A stretch of 64,000 bases of DNA from Isoetes taiwanensis (lineage: Eukaryota > Streptophyta > Lycopodiopsida > Isoetales > Isoetaceae): assembly GCA_021234155.1 (NCBI GenBank), contig JAJEKV010000059.1, positions 5,295,719 to 5,359,718 of the forward strand. Reading direction: 5' to 3'. This document shows positions 35,480 through 47,985 of this stretch, piece after piece. A model generated the notes under the pieces. The model was not told where the DNA came from, ran no database searches, and was given only the letters and a program-made list of their open reading frames with translations. The translations under genes and the position numbers were made by a program. Numbering within the stretch: position 1 is the first letter of the stretch; each line of letters begins with the position of its first letter.

Positions 35480-37990
35480 GTCTTGAATGACACTTTCGGG
35501 GTGCTAGTCCGTAAATCTTTCACATAACCATTTGACTTCGAAATTCCCACCATTCCAAAGATATAGAAATATAGATATCCATGATAACAACTTGCAAGGC
35601 CCCTCAAATTTAACTTCACATTGGATGACTCCAAGAATCAAGGCTTTCTATTCTATGTAGATCTGTCGAGAGAATAAGTTCATCTGGATACAAGAAGACA
35701 CAGGTGTGATACCGGATGCAAGTGCCAGATCCTTTTCGAGGGATCGATGAGTCCCAATGTGCTTGCGTGACCCAACCTGTATTTTGCTCTACCCTTTTGT
35801 TGTTTGGGTTCAAGGTTATGGTAAGACTTTGGTTTAAGACCTCTAAAGAACGGCTCACGCACTTCGATTACAACAAAGAAAAGATATCGTCTTCGCCTGA
35901 GCTATTGTTTCTTGGAAAACCTTGCATTGTTTCGTGCGCGGGCCATAATTCTGGATTGATTAACTAGAGAGACAAACCATGATTCCATTTTGTTTTGATT
36001 GCTTAAAGGCCCCCGCTTCTTCTTCTATTTAAAGTATAAAATCTGATTGAATGGCGCACAACTTGAGCGACCTGGGGTTTGCCCATTTTGCAAGGCAAAA
36101 TGTGGAGCATGGCAAAGGCGAAATGATTCCACCCGATGCTCGAGAAAAGGCTTGCATGAAAGTGAAGACAACATCGAAAGTACTTTGTCCGCCTTTAATC
36201 GACATTTACATGCAATGTGTGCCGCTTTTAATATGTAGCATTATAACGGGGGTTTCTTTTGTATTTTTTATGCGTTTTTCCTAAGGTTTTTATATGATTT
36301 CATGGATGTATTTGATGAGGCATCTTGATTAGTATATCTAGAGTGCGATACGCTTTTAAACTAATTTTGATGCCTAATTCCAATGGTTTAGACCCATATG
36401 TCATATATTTCTTAATATATTATATATTTTCTTGTAGTATCATATTACGCTTTCGACATGCAAGCCTCGAGACAACCCATTTTAGGGTTATGTGTTGGGA
36501 AATTATTGGATTCTTTCAAAGATCCGGCCGGTGTCTCGGAAGAACCGCACCAAAGACAAAAAGTGCCCGAACACCCTATTTTTCCTTTAGGCGGGCATGC
36601 AGACCTTCTTGCAATAATGTTTTAGGATTACCGCTTCTTATGAACAGAATACAACCAAGCCCGATTTTCAGCTTCTTGTAAGCGGGTTTACACAAGCAAT
36701 ACTGAGGATTTGACTGTTTGGAAGATGGAAGAGAAAAAGTGCAGCCTTGGTTAACCCATTCAAACGATGGTCCTTAGATCCTTGTATTACAAGACCAAAT
36801 CTGCCGTTTGTTGCTGTGCTTTGAGAGGGTGCAGAATGGAGCCGCTTGGAGTTCCACAAAGAAAAGGTAATTAATGCATGGCCTTGATTTCCCTCTTGGA
36901 ATGTTTCTTGAGCTTTTTTAATCCCGAAATTGGTGCATGTTATAGGCTGAAAGGCCAACACCCCTTAAATCCATGGGATCCTCCAAATGGCCTGTTCAAA
37001 TCTTTAGGTATCGAATCCAGCATTGTTCTCTGTTGTTGCTCCCTTAGTTCCCTCCCGTCCTTTGCAAATGCAGACTGTGTCATGGCTGCCCGTCGTAATG
37101 ACCCATCTGGATTGTTAACTATCTTCAGAGGTTACATGTCAATGGAATACCTGGTTTTGGCGACTAAGGAGCGGTACATCTTATTGTGTGAATCCAAAGT
37201 GCCCAAAGTGTGAATTTATTGTGTGAATGACATTCTTTGACCTCGCATAGGTGAATCAACATGGCCCATTCTAAAGTAGGCTTCATTGGACTTGGCGCAA
37301 TGGTGCCTAATCCACCTTTTGTTATTGCAAACATTTGTCTTCAATTCTTGGGAGCTTATCTTCAATTCTTGGGAGCTTGAGAAAAAGTTTGTTTGTTTAA
37401 ATGGCGGGACTTGACCGGCTCTTACGCTATCATCATCAGTCTTTGTAGTATGGACGCCTATGCTTCTCCCGATCAAATGCACACCATGATTCTCCTAATC
37501 AAATGCACAACGCCGAGGGATTCAAGCTCTTCAAGTGGCAAATCGTCTTCTGCAAATGGCAGTCGGCAACAAACCAGGTTAGGAAGCGGAAGCTTTTGCG
37601 GGTTGTGCAACACAAGAGCAAGCTCGAAACATATTTGAGGAAATTTAGGTGGTCAAAGTAAATGGCGGCAAAGCAAAATTTGTTTTTCATATGGCAAGCT
37701 ATTGCACACAATTACTTTGCAAGTGCTTTGGTAAAACCTTAAGTTCGATTCTTCATTTGCCTTTATTCTGGATGGTGGTATGAAATTGTAGAACATTAGG
37801 GCACCTATGGTGGACCTATGGTGGAGACCTAGATCGATGCTATTGTCATTTCAAGGTAAGATTTGTGTGTTTCACCATTTTTGAGATCTCTTAATATTGT
37901 TATTCATTTCTTTTATTTCATTGTTCACACATTGTTTGGGTGAATTCAACCAATATTTGCGTGGCTTTTAATTTTTTAACTCTATTAGAA
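35480..37990. other. No identified gene; one protein-like stretch
   Basis: At 36460-36680 one plus frame reads QPILGLCVGKLLDSFKDPAG and then KVPEHPIFPLGGHADLLAIM before stops. The composition looks coding but the family is not recognised. A second open frame (36878-37213) is of doubtful value. GGGAGCTTATCTTCAATTCT-type words duplicate at 37340-37380. Confidence 0.3.
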
Positions 37991-37997
37991 TGTGAAA

Positions 37998-38042
<45 letters not shown>

Positions 38043-38185
38043 AAGGACGTCAAGCTTTATTCACCAACTAGAAACGAGAGCAACATAAATGCAAAGGCGG
38101 ATTATAACCCCAAAGGACAAACCGATCCAAACCGAAAGCACAACCACTGCCTATGCAAAAGAATGAATCAAGGTAAGTATGCCGG
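37998..38185 (-). repeat. Retroelement 3' end, reverse orientation, 43-base A tail
   Basis: On the minus strand a sequence ending AGCTTGACGTCCTTCA runs into 43 A residues (plus-strand T at 38000-38041). This is the form of a recent non-LTR retroelement insertion. The body resembles no family I know. Confidence 0.5.
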
Positions 38186-38654
38186 ATCGATTACTTTCTT
38201 CTCTTGATCAAGAGAAGAACAATTGTAAAGCCATAACAATTTTATCTTAGCCTTTGAAGAACAACCTCATCTGCAGGTATCTATGCCCTTAAAGCTACTG
38301 TTGTGTTGACAATCAGATAAAACATTGACACATTTATTGCTTTGAAACAAGCTACAAAAGCTTCTCATGAGCAAACAAGTTGGAGAGGTTATTGTACAGG
38401 CAAGTTGGTTTATTATTAGACACAATGAAATGGTGTATTCTCAAATTTAATATAATTGTTCAAGTGCATAATTTACAAATATGTTTAGTTTGGAGACTCC
38501 ACTATTATAATAAATTAACATTATTAACATAAACACATAACACATATTGCTACATGTTTTAAATGTGTTTTATATTCTCACGTCTTTTTTTTTTATGGCA
38601 GAAGGGCAAAAAATTTTTAGTATAATAACCAACACATAACTACCATTGACATTA

Positions 38655-39041
38655 ATAAATATAACCATTGGATCCAACACATTTAAATTAAAATCCCCTT
38701 AAACCCCCTTTGGTTTGGGTGCATATTCACACGAAGGGGGTGGCGTAAGGCGAGAGCCCTCATAATTGTATTTTGGACGTCTGAAATCAACACCATATAG
38801 TATTAGGTTGAAATCTTATAGTATTTTGCGAATCTTATTATACAAGATATAGCAAATCTTGTACTTGCATATCCCACAAACGAGGAATTTTACGTGCGGT
38901 GTAGATTATGGAATAAAGGCGAATATGCCAATCCGGCTGACTCGATGCCTTGAGTCACCCCCGTGTGAATATGCACCCAAACCAAAGGGGGTTTAAGGGG
39001 ATTTTAATTTAAAATGTGTTGGATCCAATGGTTATATTTAT
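38655..39041. mobile_element. Foldback element with 80-bp inverted repeats
   Basis: The left arm is 38655-38733 and the right arm 38962-39041. They are reverse complements over about 80 bases with one 1-base indel (ATAAATATAACCATTGGATC at the outer edge, GGTGCATATTCACACG inward), enclosing a 228-bp core. Near-identity of the arms suggests a fairly recent insertion or gene conversion. No clear target duplication was found. Long inverted repeats without coding suggest a MULE-type or foldback MITE. Confidence 0.85.
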
Positions 39042-39652
39042 CAGAGAAATGTTTATGGTTTTATTCTCCTCAACTAATTGTGGAAATATATGCATTGTCT
39101 CAGTTAGGATGGATGGCAATGTCGGGTTCTTATTGCCAATGGCTTCCCTTTGTCGGTTTAGAGATGCTTGCTAAGTTTGTTGATTCAAATTGCAACCCAT
39201 TTATTTCCGATTTAATTGGGGTTGCGGAGTAGCTCAACAATCCAAGGTTCTTAGTGGTAAATTGGAAGCCAAGAAGCAATGCAAGGGTATGTTGTTCATT
39301 AGAGGTAATTTGAGATCTCATTTTATCCCATTAAGGGATGCTTAAAAAGCCACATCAGCTTTTTAAACTGTCCAATAAGAGAAGAGCTCCGGTGTATTTT
39401 ATTCGGTATTATGTGGCGTGATAATTAATGCAGATTCTAACTAACTTTTGCAGTGTCATTTTTCTACTATAACTTTTGATCAAAAACTCCGATTCGAACA
39501 CTATTTGTGGCAATGGATTCGTCTCCTGAAGATCTTTCTAATGACAACCCATTGTTATATCTTTTGGGATGTAAATATATAAGAAAAGAGCAAAAAATCA
39601 TATTTTTTAAGGTTAACACATATGGCTTGTATTGAAATACATCATAACCATA

Positions 39653-39678
39653 CTAGTAACGTGCCCAGCGTTGCTGGG
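39653..39678 (-). mobile_element. Helitron 3' terminus, reverse orientation
   Basis: On the minus strand the perfect hairpin GCCCAGC-AAC-GCTGGGC (39662-39678) is followed by ACGTTACTAG and T. The 5' end should lie to the right; none was recognised before 48 kb. Confidence 0.75.
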
Positions 39679-39699
39679 CATAATTTGGGAACTTATAAA

Positions 39700-40985
39700 T
39701 GTTGAGAACTTGTGCATTTGCGTATGATAACTTCTCAGTCATTGGATCATTTGGGGAAGCTGTAGATTGCAAGTGGCTATGTTTATGAGTTGTTAATGTT
39801 GTGTATCTAATCTCGTTTAGTCACTTTTCCTTCTATTGTGTTCTATTCTTGCTACTTGTATATGAATATGGATGTCTTCTGGCTACAAACGTCTATTCCA
39901 TTTTTGTTGCTTAAGTATGAATGTGCACAACACCCATGTAAGCCTTTGCACGTATTGCATTATTTAGTGTGACCTTGTTCATGTGGTTGTAACTTAATGT
40001 TCTGTCTTTTTATCCACGCGTAGTTAAAAAGTATATGGCAATACAACTATTTAAGTATTAAGTATAAAGTTGTAGTTGGAAAAGGACATGGCTTGTAGTT
40101 GTAGTTGTTGGAAATGGACAGGGCAACACACTTATTTAAATATAAAGTTGTAGCTGTTGGAAAAGGATATGGCAATACAGTTATATAAGCATAAAGGAAC
40201 AAACAGCAGAGAATTTACTGAATATGATATCCTTCCTCAAAATGGGTACAAATTAAACAAAATCCGGCTCATTCTAATAATCTATGGGAGCTTTTGTCTC
40301 CTGTTGGTTTGGATTATTCCCCTTCCATGCAAAGAGATCTTTGAACTAATTTTTGGACATATTGGGAGGAAGCTCTAAGCATTCTACAAATTTACATCAC
40401 CATAGATAACAGTAGCAGTTATGCCACGGCACACTGCATCATATAATTCTATATGATGCTAGGATGCTTGACCAGTTGTTGATAGAGATGTTGAAGCTGA
40501 GAGTAGGGGTTCCCGCCCAACACATTATATACATGGCAAACGCATACTGCCCTGTATTCTGCAATATAAACTGTATTCTGCAATGTAAACTGCAAAAGCA
40601 GACTCATCTACATTACTTGCATAAGACATTTCAAACATAGAGTGAGGTGAAGTAACGGTTCAACATCTTGAAGATGTTGAGCTAAAACAACCACCACCAT
40701 GCAACTAAATCTTAATAATAATCACCCTGAGCAAGCTTGTATCTCCTTTATCTTTATAAGGTTAATCACACATAAGCTGCCTACTGCGAGCAGTTTCTTG
40801 AGTTTTGTTTCTAGGTGCAAGTTTTCTGGCTTTCTGTTGCCAGATTGCACTTGTGAAGCAGAACGAACTTCATAGCAAAAATAAAAGAATGAATTCAGTA
40901 AAAAAGCAAGATGATCCCTAGGCCATCTGCAAATGGATATCAAGGAAATAAAAATCATGACAGAAATATATCAAGTCGATTTCAT
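39700..40985. other. No recognised gene
   Basis: A short phrase (GTAGTTGTTGGAAA..GACATGGCAATACA..TATTTAA..TAAAGTTGTAG) is loosely repeated three times at 40030-40200. Otherwise there is nothing identifiable. Confidence 0.35.
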
Positions 40986-41002
40986 TGGGTTATGAAGCTT
41001 AC

Positions 41003-42050
41003 ATAAATGGCCTTCATCAATAAGTCTTGCCCTAAATATGTGTCAAGGAATCTTGCAACTGTTGCTTCTCCTGCACCAAAAGAAGCTTCAGAATCTAAGA
41101 AGCTCCTGCTTTGCACGATTCTTATAGCTTTACCTGCAAAAAGCACACTTCACCAAATCGGAGATCACCAAATGCTCTAAAGACTCGTCAATAAATAGAG
41201 GCCAAATAGAAGAAAAGCAAACATGCCATCATTTCACAGGGATATTGTAATCAATACACTCTAGGGGAATGAAGCCGGGCTGCTTGGACATCCCCTCTTC
41301 TCAGGTCTGTAATCTTCTTCAAATCAAAGCAATGCATCCTCGTGTTTTTTGGGGCCTACAAATCAATAGAATACCAGCTGGCTTCTGGGCTCCCACTCAA
41401 AGAATTTTTTAATGGTGGAATTCATAACTCTTGGTGTTTTAAGAGAGGTTCTTAAAACCCCTTTGGCAGTGCAAGTGATCCATTTCAGATATGCTCTCAA
41501 GAGCAACAACATCTGCGAGTGTCTCATTGTTTATTTATTCCACCAGCGTGTCAAACATTTTCAATGGCACATCCCTTCCAGCATATCCCAGTGTCAAGCT
41601 AACATCAAGTAGGTTGTTGCCCTCATCCTCATCCGATTTACCCTTACCTTTACCCTTATTATTCCCTAAAGAAAGAATGTCATTTATGCAAGCAACACTT
41701 GCCTCAAGAGGAACACTGTGCTTCTTAGACCTAGCTGCTTTATTCAACATCTTACATGAAGATGAGATGTTGTTGCAAGGCCAAAGGCACAACAGATCAC
41801 CAACACAACTTCCGGCCCAGGTTTCAAGCGACTCCAAAGCTAGAACCACGATCTCAACAAAAATCATCCCAAAACTTAAACTTAGAACTTACCTCCGACT
41901 GCCACAGAATGACAGCATGAACTCCACTGCCATAAAGATCTCTCGATCTTCTGGTCCATCGCCTCCATGTGCACGCAAGCCCACTGCCACAACCACCGTT
42001 CACAAAAAGAAAGGGCATCCAACAGACAATAGACCATGCAAAACCCAAAC
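41003..42050 (-). pseudogene. Unidentified multi-exon gene remnant
   Basis: On the minus strand three exon-like blocks follow one another. About 41960-41880 ends VEFMLSFCGS. 41850-41535 reads ALESLETWAGSCVGDLLCLW, SVPLEASVACINDILSLG, a GKGKGKSDEDEG charged stretch, then LDVSLTLGYAGRDVPLKMFD. 41135-41003 sits between an AG acceptor and a GTAAGC donor and reads KAIRIVQSRSFLDSEASFGA and ARFLDTYLGQDLLMKAIY. The splice sites of the last exon are good. I do not recognise the family. A 207-residue open frame on the opposite strand (41491-42114) is the Ser/Pro-rich mirror of these exons and is not counted. Confidence 0.4.
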
Positions 42051-42659
42051 CATGTTTACTGGCAGAACCATTTCCTATGAGAAGAAGCCGTCTTTTCTTT
42101 TGGTGCCGCCTTAACTGTTGATTCAGGTCAGGCCATTCATGAAAGCTTATTCATAGCCACTGAGCTAAACCGCTGGCCACAAAATTTCTATGAAGAATTT
42201 TTTTTATCGTAGATGGAAATAGAGCATGTCTATTAAGCATTGCATTTGTATCTAAATCTAGCAGAAAATTAAAAACATACCAATAGAAAGGGTCAAAGGA
42301 AAGTTTACCTCGTTTAGTTATTGTCCTTGTGTCCTTCGTGGACTCCAAACCCAGCAAACTTGTCATTGTTGCCCTACCCTGCTTTCAAGGGGTCTGTGCA
42401 TATGATGCCATAAAATGTTGTCTTTTTTCCTATAAGGCTAGAGTAGGAGCTAGGAACTGCAACAAGAGAACATGGAACTCAAAAATCTGCCATTCCCTGC
42501 TTCAGAACTTTTTCTCTTAAATATTAAAGGGTCTCCCTTCACAACAATTCTGCATAGAGCCCTAGCATCTTTTGCTGCAATCATCCTTGCATGACACTCA
42601 TCCTTGCATGATAATCAAAATTACAAAGCTCTCCCTGCAGACTCATTGCCTCCATTCAC

Positions 42660-43145
42660 ACAGGTGCCCACCATCTCATCGAGGCAGGCGGTGGATTGGG
42701 GAGCCCCGCCCGGGGCAGGAGCTCTGTCAGTCTTTGTCAAGCGGGTGCCATTGAGGATGAGTCTCACACTTTCGAGTTGCCCCGCATTGGTCGGTCCGGG
42801 CGGATCGTTCCCTTAATGCGGTAGGACTTGCCCCTACATTTCTTGATGAAACACCGCCGTCGATCGTGCTCTGGGGTCGTACATTAGAGAATCTCTTGGA
42901 TCTGCGAGCCCACCTTTGCCCCGCGGCTACCGTGATCGGGCACTCTGGTGCGGTACATGAGTGTATATATTTGTGTGGTTTTGCATTTCGTATATTGGAA
43001 CAGTTTGTCAGCAGGCTGATTGCTGCCACACTTTTTCCCTCGAAAACCCTTTGGGGCGGGGGTTTTTTAATCCGGGTAGTAATCCGCTTGCTGCGCTTTT
43101 GTATTGGGTCCCATAGACCGATTGGTCTCCGTGGACGATAAAAAT
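42660..43145. other. GC-rich island of unknown nature
   Basis: Within AT-rich flanks, about 450 bases are markedly GC-richer (GCCCCGCCCGGGGCAGGAGC near 42705; GTCCGGGCGGATCG near 42795). A phrase at its right edge (TGGTCTCCGTGGACGATAAA, 43121) recurs with two changes at 33818, linking it to a dispersed repeat. Frames are open in places but no protein is recognised. It may be part of a retroelement LTR. Confidence 0.35.
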
Positions 43146-43149
43146 TCCT

Positions 43150-45010
43150 TCCTTCCTCCACAACATTTCTCCACAAGCCAAAGAGAAACTCAAAAAGGAA
43201 GATATACATAAGTTCCATATAAGTTCTATGTGTGTTGAGGAATAATGCAGAAAAGATCTCAAAACAAAAGCCTATCAAAGCAAGAAATATGACTTGATGT
43301 AAGCTTATCTAGGCATAGCTGTCCAACAAATGTCCAACAAAAGCAGGCCCCATATGAAGCTTTTCAATTTCTTATAGATATATATGAGTTCCATGCATGT
43401 TGAAATAATGCAGAAAGGATCTCAAACTTGTAAAAGAAGAACTGTACCATCAAAAGCAAGAAATACGATTTGATGTAAGCTTCTCCAGGTATAGTTGTCA
43501 AAAAATGCAGGTCAAATTCATATGACATTAGATTGGACTTCTCTGGAACAAAAAAATGGCACAAAATGCATGTTATCATGTGAATGGACCTACACAGAAG
43601 GTAAAAACTTGGCAGATCCATTCCCTAACTCAACTATAAAGAATGATCTGGAATAAGAAGGATGTTGTTTCTCTATGTATAGCAGACCTAGAACATAACA
43701 GTAGAAGCAAAAAGAATACATATTTCATGAACCTTGTGTATATGTCAAGACTCAAGACCGGTCTTACATCCCTCAGCCTCAGCAAAACTTGCTATACTTG
43801 TAGACTCCACTAAACTTGCAAGGAAAGCAAATCTTTACATAAACTTGTAACAAAAGCACCAGGAAATAGTGGGAAGGTTGAATCCCCAAGAGAAGGTGAG
43901 CCCATCTCATGTATCGCTTCATAATACCTCGAATTAGAAGATGTGCCCTATATGGGTCTAATTGCAGAAAAGGGATCCTCTGGTTCCCGCCTCTAAACTC
44001 GAAGATGAAACTGTTATATTTTGAATCAGTTGTGTATCAATGTTTTCTCTTATTTATGTTGCATGTGAAGTAGCTCTTAACAAACATCGGTGATCTTTGG
44101 GCGGAGGATTCTTATTGATGAGGCGGATCGTGATGGTATTTGAAATCGCATTCAACATATCAATCCATTTCATATACAACATCCAAATCTTTCCATAGTA
44201 GATGTCAAGTGAAATGATTTATATCATATGAAAATTTAAAGATTGACAATTGTGCAGAGATGCAGATTGAAGAATCATATGAGTACACATTCAAAGCACC
44301 CTATCATTCGGCTTTTGATAAGCTTTTACATGCCCTTTGTGAGTATGTATCTGAAAAAATAGAACAGGATTGTAAGACATCTTAAATGGCCTTAAAGTTA
44401 TGCTTGATCATGCATAAAATTTAAAAATCCCAATTCGAAACTTGTAAAAACAATGAACATTTTGAAGAGACAATCAAGCAAACTTCGACAGCCTCTTTTA
44501 TCAGTTTTATATGTCTAATTATTCTGTTCAGACCGTTCTATCAGGCCATATCAGCTGCACTCTAATATTTCGAACTGGTTTCTAATGTTTTGCTAACCTA
44601 TTTTAAGATGTAAAATAGTTAATTCATTGTATGTATCCCCTCGTTTTAAATTGACTGTAAGGGCAATTTGGTAGCTTTTGTTTTTGGTATAAAGCTTCTG
44701 ATTCCTCAACAGAGTAAGTAATGATGCCTTTTTTTCAGAAAAAATTTAGGTTGGAAGTTTTCAAACCAATCCAATTTATAAACGACATTCTCTCACAACT
44801 AAAAACACCAAAAGGTTATCCCAGGAATTCACAATAAATTCTTATATTTCTTTTTTCCTAATCAATGATCCAAAAGAGTTCTTACTTGTTTACAATAATA
44901 GGCAAAAACTTGGAACTTCAAGAAAAGTCAATATACATGTACAGCTTCTGAACCGTTTGGCCTTCTTAGCATCCTCTTGCATATGAGCATTCAGATAGAT
45001 TCTTATTTAT
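43150..45010. other. No recognised gene
   Basis: Two related phrases at 43200-43310 and 43375-43500 (GTTGAGGAATAATGCAGAAA / GTTGAAATAATGCAGAAAGG, then AGCAAGAAATA.GA.TTGATG) show a diverged duplication of about 170-180 bases. Nothing else was seen. Confidence 0.4.
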
Positions 45011-45011
45011 T

Positions 45012-45960
45012 TCAATCAATTTTATCCAATGTTCCAACACGTCTCCTTAACTGTTCAATCTCCTTGGCATCCTCTTGCATATAAGCATCTGCATAGATGT
45101 TTGACATTAGAACATAGCCCGTACATCTAGATGGATCCAAATGCAACACATTATTAAAGCTGTGTCTCCCTATTCTTACGTTGCCATGCAATTTACAAGC
45201 ATTAAGAAGGGATATCCAAGCCAAAACATTATCATGTCCAGTAGGTATAAGCAGGTCCTTCCCTTCTTCTAAAAACCCAGTGCGCTCCAACAGATCAGCC
45301 AAACAGTTAATATGATCCATATCTGGAGTAATGCCTTTATCCTTGACATGTACAAACAGCCAATGGCCTTCACAAACCAGATTGGCACGACTACAAACAA
45401 CAAGAACGCAAAGGAATGTTAGCTTGTCTACCATTATGCCTTTTTCGTGCATGTTCTGAAAGGATTTCAAGGCCTTTCCCATGCTCGGTATATCCTGCAA
45501 TCGTTGCTACCCAAGATACCACATTCTGATTTGCCACTATTATGAAACTTTGTGAGACTTCTCTAAACTACTCCACATTGCATACATGTCAATAAGGCTG
45601 CTCCGTAGAACCACATCTCAGTCATAACCATCTTCTAAGATCTGGCGATGGATTATCCGGCCATGCTCCAATATTTCCGCACATTTTCAAAATGTTCGAA
45701 TATGTGACCTTGTTTGGCTTCACGCCTTCATCTTGCATCTTTACAAAATACTCTAGAACAAGAATAGAACAAGAAGAAATTCCTCATTCCGGGCACAACC
45801 TCCAATCCTTGCACCCCAAGCAACAGCATCCCAGTGTAGGACAAACAACAGCATCCCCATGTAGGATTTTCTCATAGACCTCATCTTTGTTTGCACATAA
45901 TGAGAAAGAAAGCAAAGCGAATAAAATAACTGCTCAAAATGGAATAGCAAAAATCAACGG
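45012..45960 (-). pseudogene. Second PPR (PLS-class) pseudogene
   Basis: The longest open piece (45500-45012) reads KSFQNMHEKGIMVDKLTFLC, HINCLADLLERTGFLEEGKD, LAWISLLNACKLHGNVRIGR and DPSRCTGYVLMSNIYADAYM. This is the end of a PLS repeat array plus an E-type motif. Upstream on the same strand and in other frames lie VAWGARIGGCARNEEF, MQDEGVKPNKVTYSNILKMC, RIIHRQILEDGYD and LIDMYA. Several stops and frameshifts separate them. No DYW domain follows. It is a different gene from the copy at 30.8 kb. Confidence 0.8.
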
Positions 45961-45984
45961 ACCAAACGCTGCACAAACTATCCT

Positions 45985-46190
45985 CTAAGACGTTAAGCTG
46001 CCATACCCAAGGTCACGGGTTCAACGCCTCGTTGTGAAAGTGGCCATGCAATGTAAAGCTGGTGGGGGGAGGACCCACTTCAGCAATGTAAAGTGGTGGG
46101 GGCAGGACCCATCTGGGTGTGTTGTAAAGTGTCACATGTCCGATAGGACGCTACCTTGTGGCGTGACGTTAAAATCTCTTCTTCTTTTAG
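45985..46190 (+). repeat. tRNA-derived SINE, copy 1
   Basis: It begins with a tRNA-like head containing a box-B-like GGGTTCAACGCC (46017-46028), followed by a body with GTGGGGG..AGGACCCA repeats. The 3' part ATGTCCGATAGGACGCTACC-TTGTGGCGTGACGTTAAAA matches the sequence ending near 54280 (TGTCCCTATTGGATGCTGCC). Confidence 0.55.
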
Positions 46191-47104
46191 TATTATATAT
46201 AGAAGATGATGAATTTATGGTAATATAGCATCTCTTTTTCTAGTCCCTGGAATGATTTAAACTCACAAGTCATAATGGTAGATGTGGTTTAACGTTTGAT
46301 TTGTCTTTGTTATTCGTGGCATATCATATCAATCTCCAAAAGAAAACAAGGTCATGCAATCACATTTGAAAAGATAATGTCTTCCCATAACTGTAACAGG
46401 CATCGTGGAGCGTTAATAAGCCGAGTGGCATTGCGAAACATAATTTCACGGACAAAGCAAGGGATTTGGTAGACATGTGGACTTTACCAATTGGCATTGA
46501 AGTTTCTGTTGCTCCATCAAGTGATTGGGCAGCTGAATTGGATTGGATGTCTAGGAAACTACTCTCTATTCACCTGAAGTGGCCAAAAAATTACTACTTA
46601 TCTTATCGAGGGCCCAAAAATAAGAAAAAAGCTAAATATTCTTCCTCGAGTTCAAGTTTCCTCTCGAACTCCAGACCACTGAACCTAAATCTGTGGAAAA
46701 GAAAATATTCTGGGTAGTGGCGACCTCTGCAGTTCAACTTCAAGAGCCCTGTCCTACCGTAGAAGTTTACTTATATCACTGAATCTCCCAAAGCAGAATT
46801 GCTTCATCTCCTAGCTTAGATCACCATCTTGTTCATATTCTTTATACTTGTAGAAGTTTGCCTAAAGAAAATCATGTATTCAACAAGGTTGGGCTGCTGA
46901 GACAGTTTACATGGAATGCAATCATTCATTTCTAATCGTTGTAAGATGGGTAGAGGTAAGATTTCTTACGTCTAACTTAGGACGACTTCATAATAGGACC
47001 TTTAGCACAACAATGTTATTGACTAACGAGTTCCACTTGCTCTGGATTTCAGACATGAACCTCGTACTCAAGATCAACAAACTTCTTTAGAGCATGGATC
47101 TTTA
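46191..47104. other. No firm gene
   Basis: One open frame (46466-46717) reads MWTLPIGIEVSVAPSSDWAA and ends in a Ser/Lys-rich tail; it is not recognised and has no supporting neighbour. 46720-47100 holds nothing identifiable. Confidence 0.3.
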
Positions 47105-47985
47105 GCTTGAATATGTAGCAAAATAACAAGGGTTCCAGGGGGTTTTGATATGGATGTAAAAAATAACAATTCCTGAAACCATAGACCATATATCCCTAAA
47201 ACAATTGAATGTGTTGTTATAAAAAAAAAACATAAATTCAAGATAAAAAATAATCACATTAACTTACTGGGTATATTGGTTAAAGTAGTCTTATTAGGAC
47301 ATTGAGTTATTTTGGTTCGAGCCCCCGTATTTAACATTCTAAAATCGTAATCAAAGCCGTATAGAGGTTCGATATTCCCTCAAAACCTTAGGCGAAATCG
47401 TATTTCATATTTCAAAATCATAGGCGCCTCCAATCATAAATGACTATAAGCGAAACGAGAGGTGCTAATAGGCCCCAACATACGATCTGGGTCGTAGGAT
47501 CGACGAATCCGACGACTGTGGTAGTCCGGGGTGCACCTCATTTAAAATATCTAGCAAAATAACAGGGGGTTCCACGGGGATTTGATATGGATGTAAAAAA
47601 TAACAATTCCTGAAATCATAGACCATATATCCCTAAAACAATTGAATGTGTTGTTATAAAAAAAAACACATAAATTCAAGATAGAAAATAATCACATTAA
47701 CTCACTGGCTATATTGGTTAAAGTAGTCTTATTAAGACATTGAATTATTTTGGTAGAGGTTCGAGCCCCCGTATTTCATATTCTAAAAAGCCGTATAGAG
47801 GTTCGATATTCCCTAAAAACCTTAGGCGAAATCATATTTCATATTTCAAAATCATAGGCGCCTCCAATCATAAATGACTATAAGCGAAACAAGAGGTGCT
47901 AACAGGCCCCAACATACGATCTGGGTCATAGGATCGACGCATCCGACGACTGTGGTAGTCCCGGGTGCAGCTCGTTTAGAATATG
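47105..47985 (+). repeat. About 436-bp tandem duplication carrying a tRNA-like segment
   Basis: Two copies start at about 47110 and 47546 and are above 90 percent alike by eye. Shared landmarks are TTTGATATGGATGTAAAAAA, ACATACGATCTGGGTC and CGACGACTGTGGTAGTCC. In each copy a tRNA-like part occurs (box A-like TTGGTTAAAGTAG; box B-like GGTTCGAGCCCC, at 47333 and 47763), so the unit is probably a SINE or a tRNA-containing repeat. Copy 2 has AGAG inserted just before box B. Confidence 0.75.

Noticed and set aside
41491-42114. 207-residue plus-strand ORF as a gene
   Set aside because: It is antisense to exon-like blocks with proper splice sites on the minus strand and has biased Ser/Pro composition.
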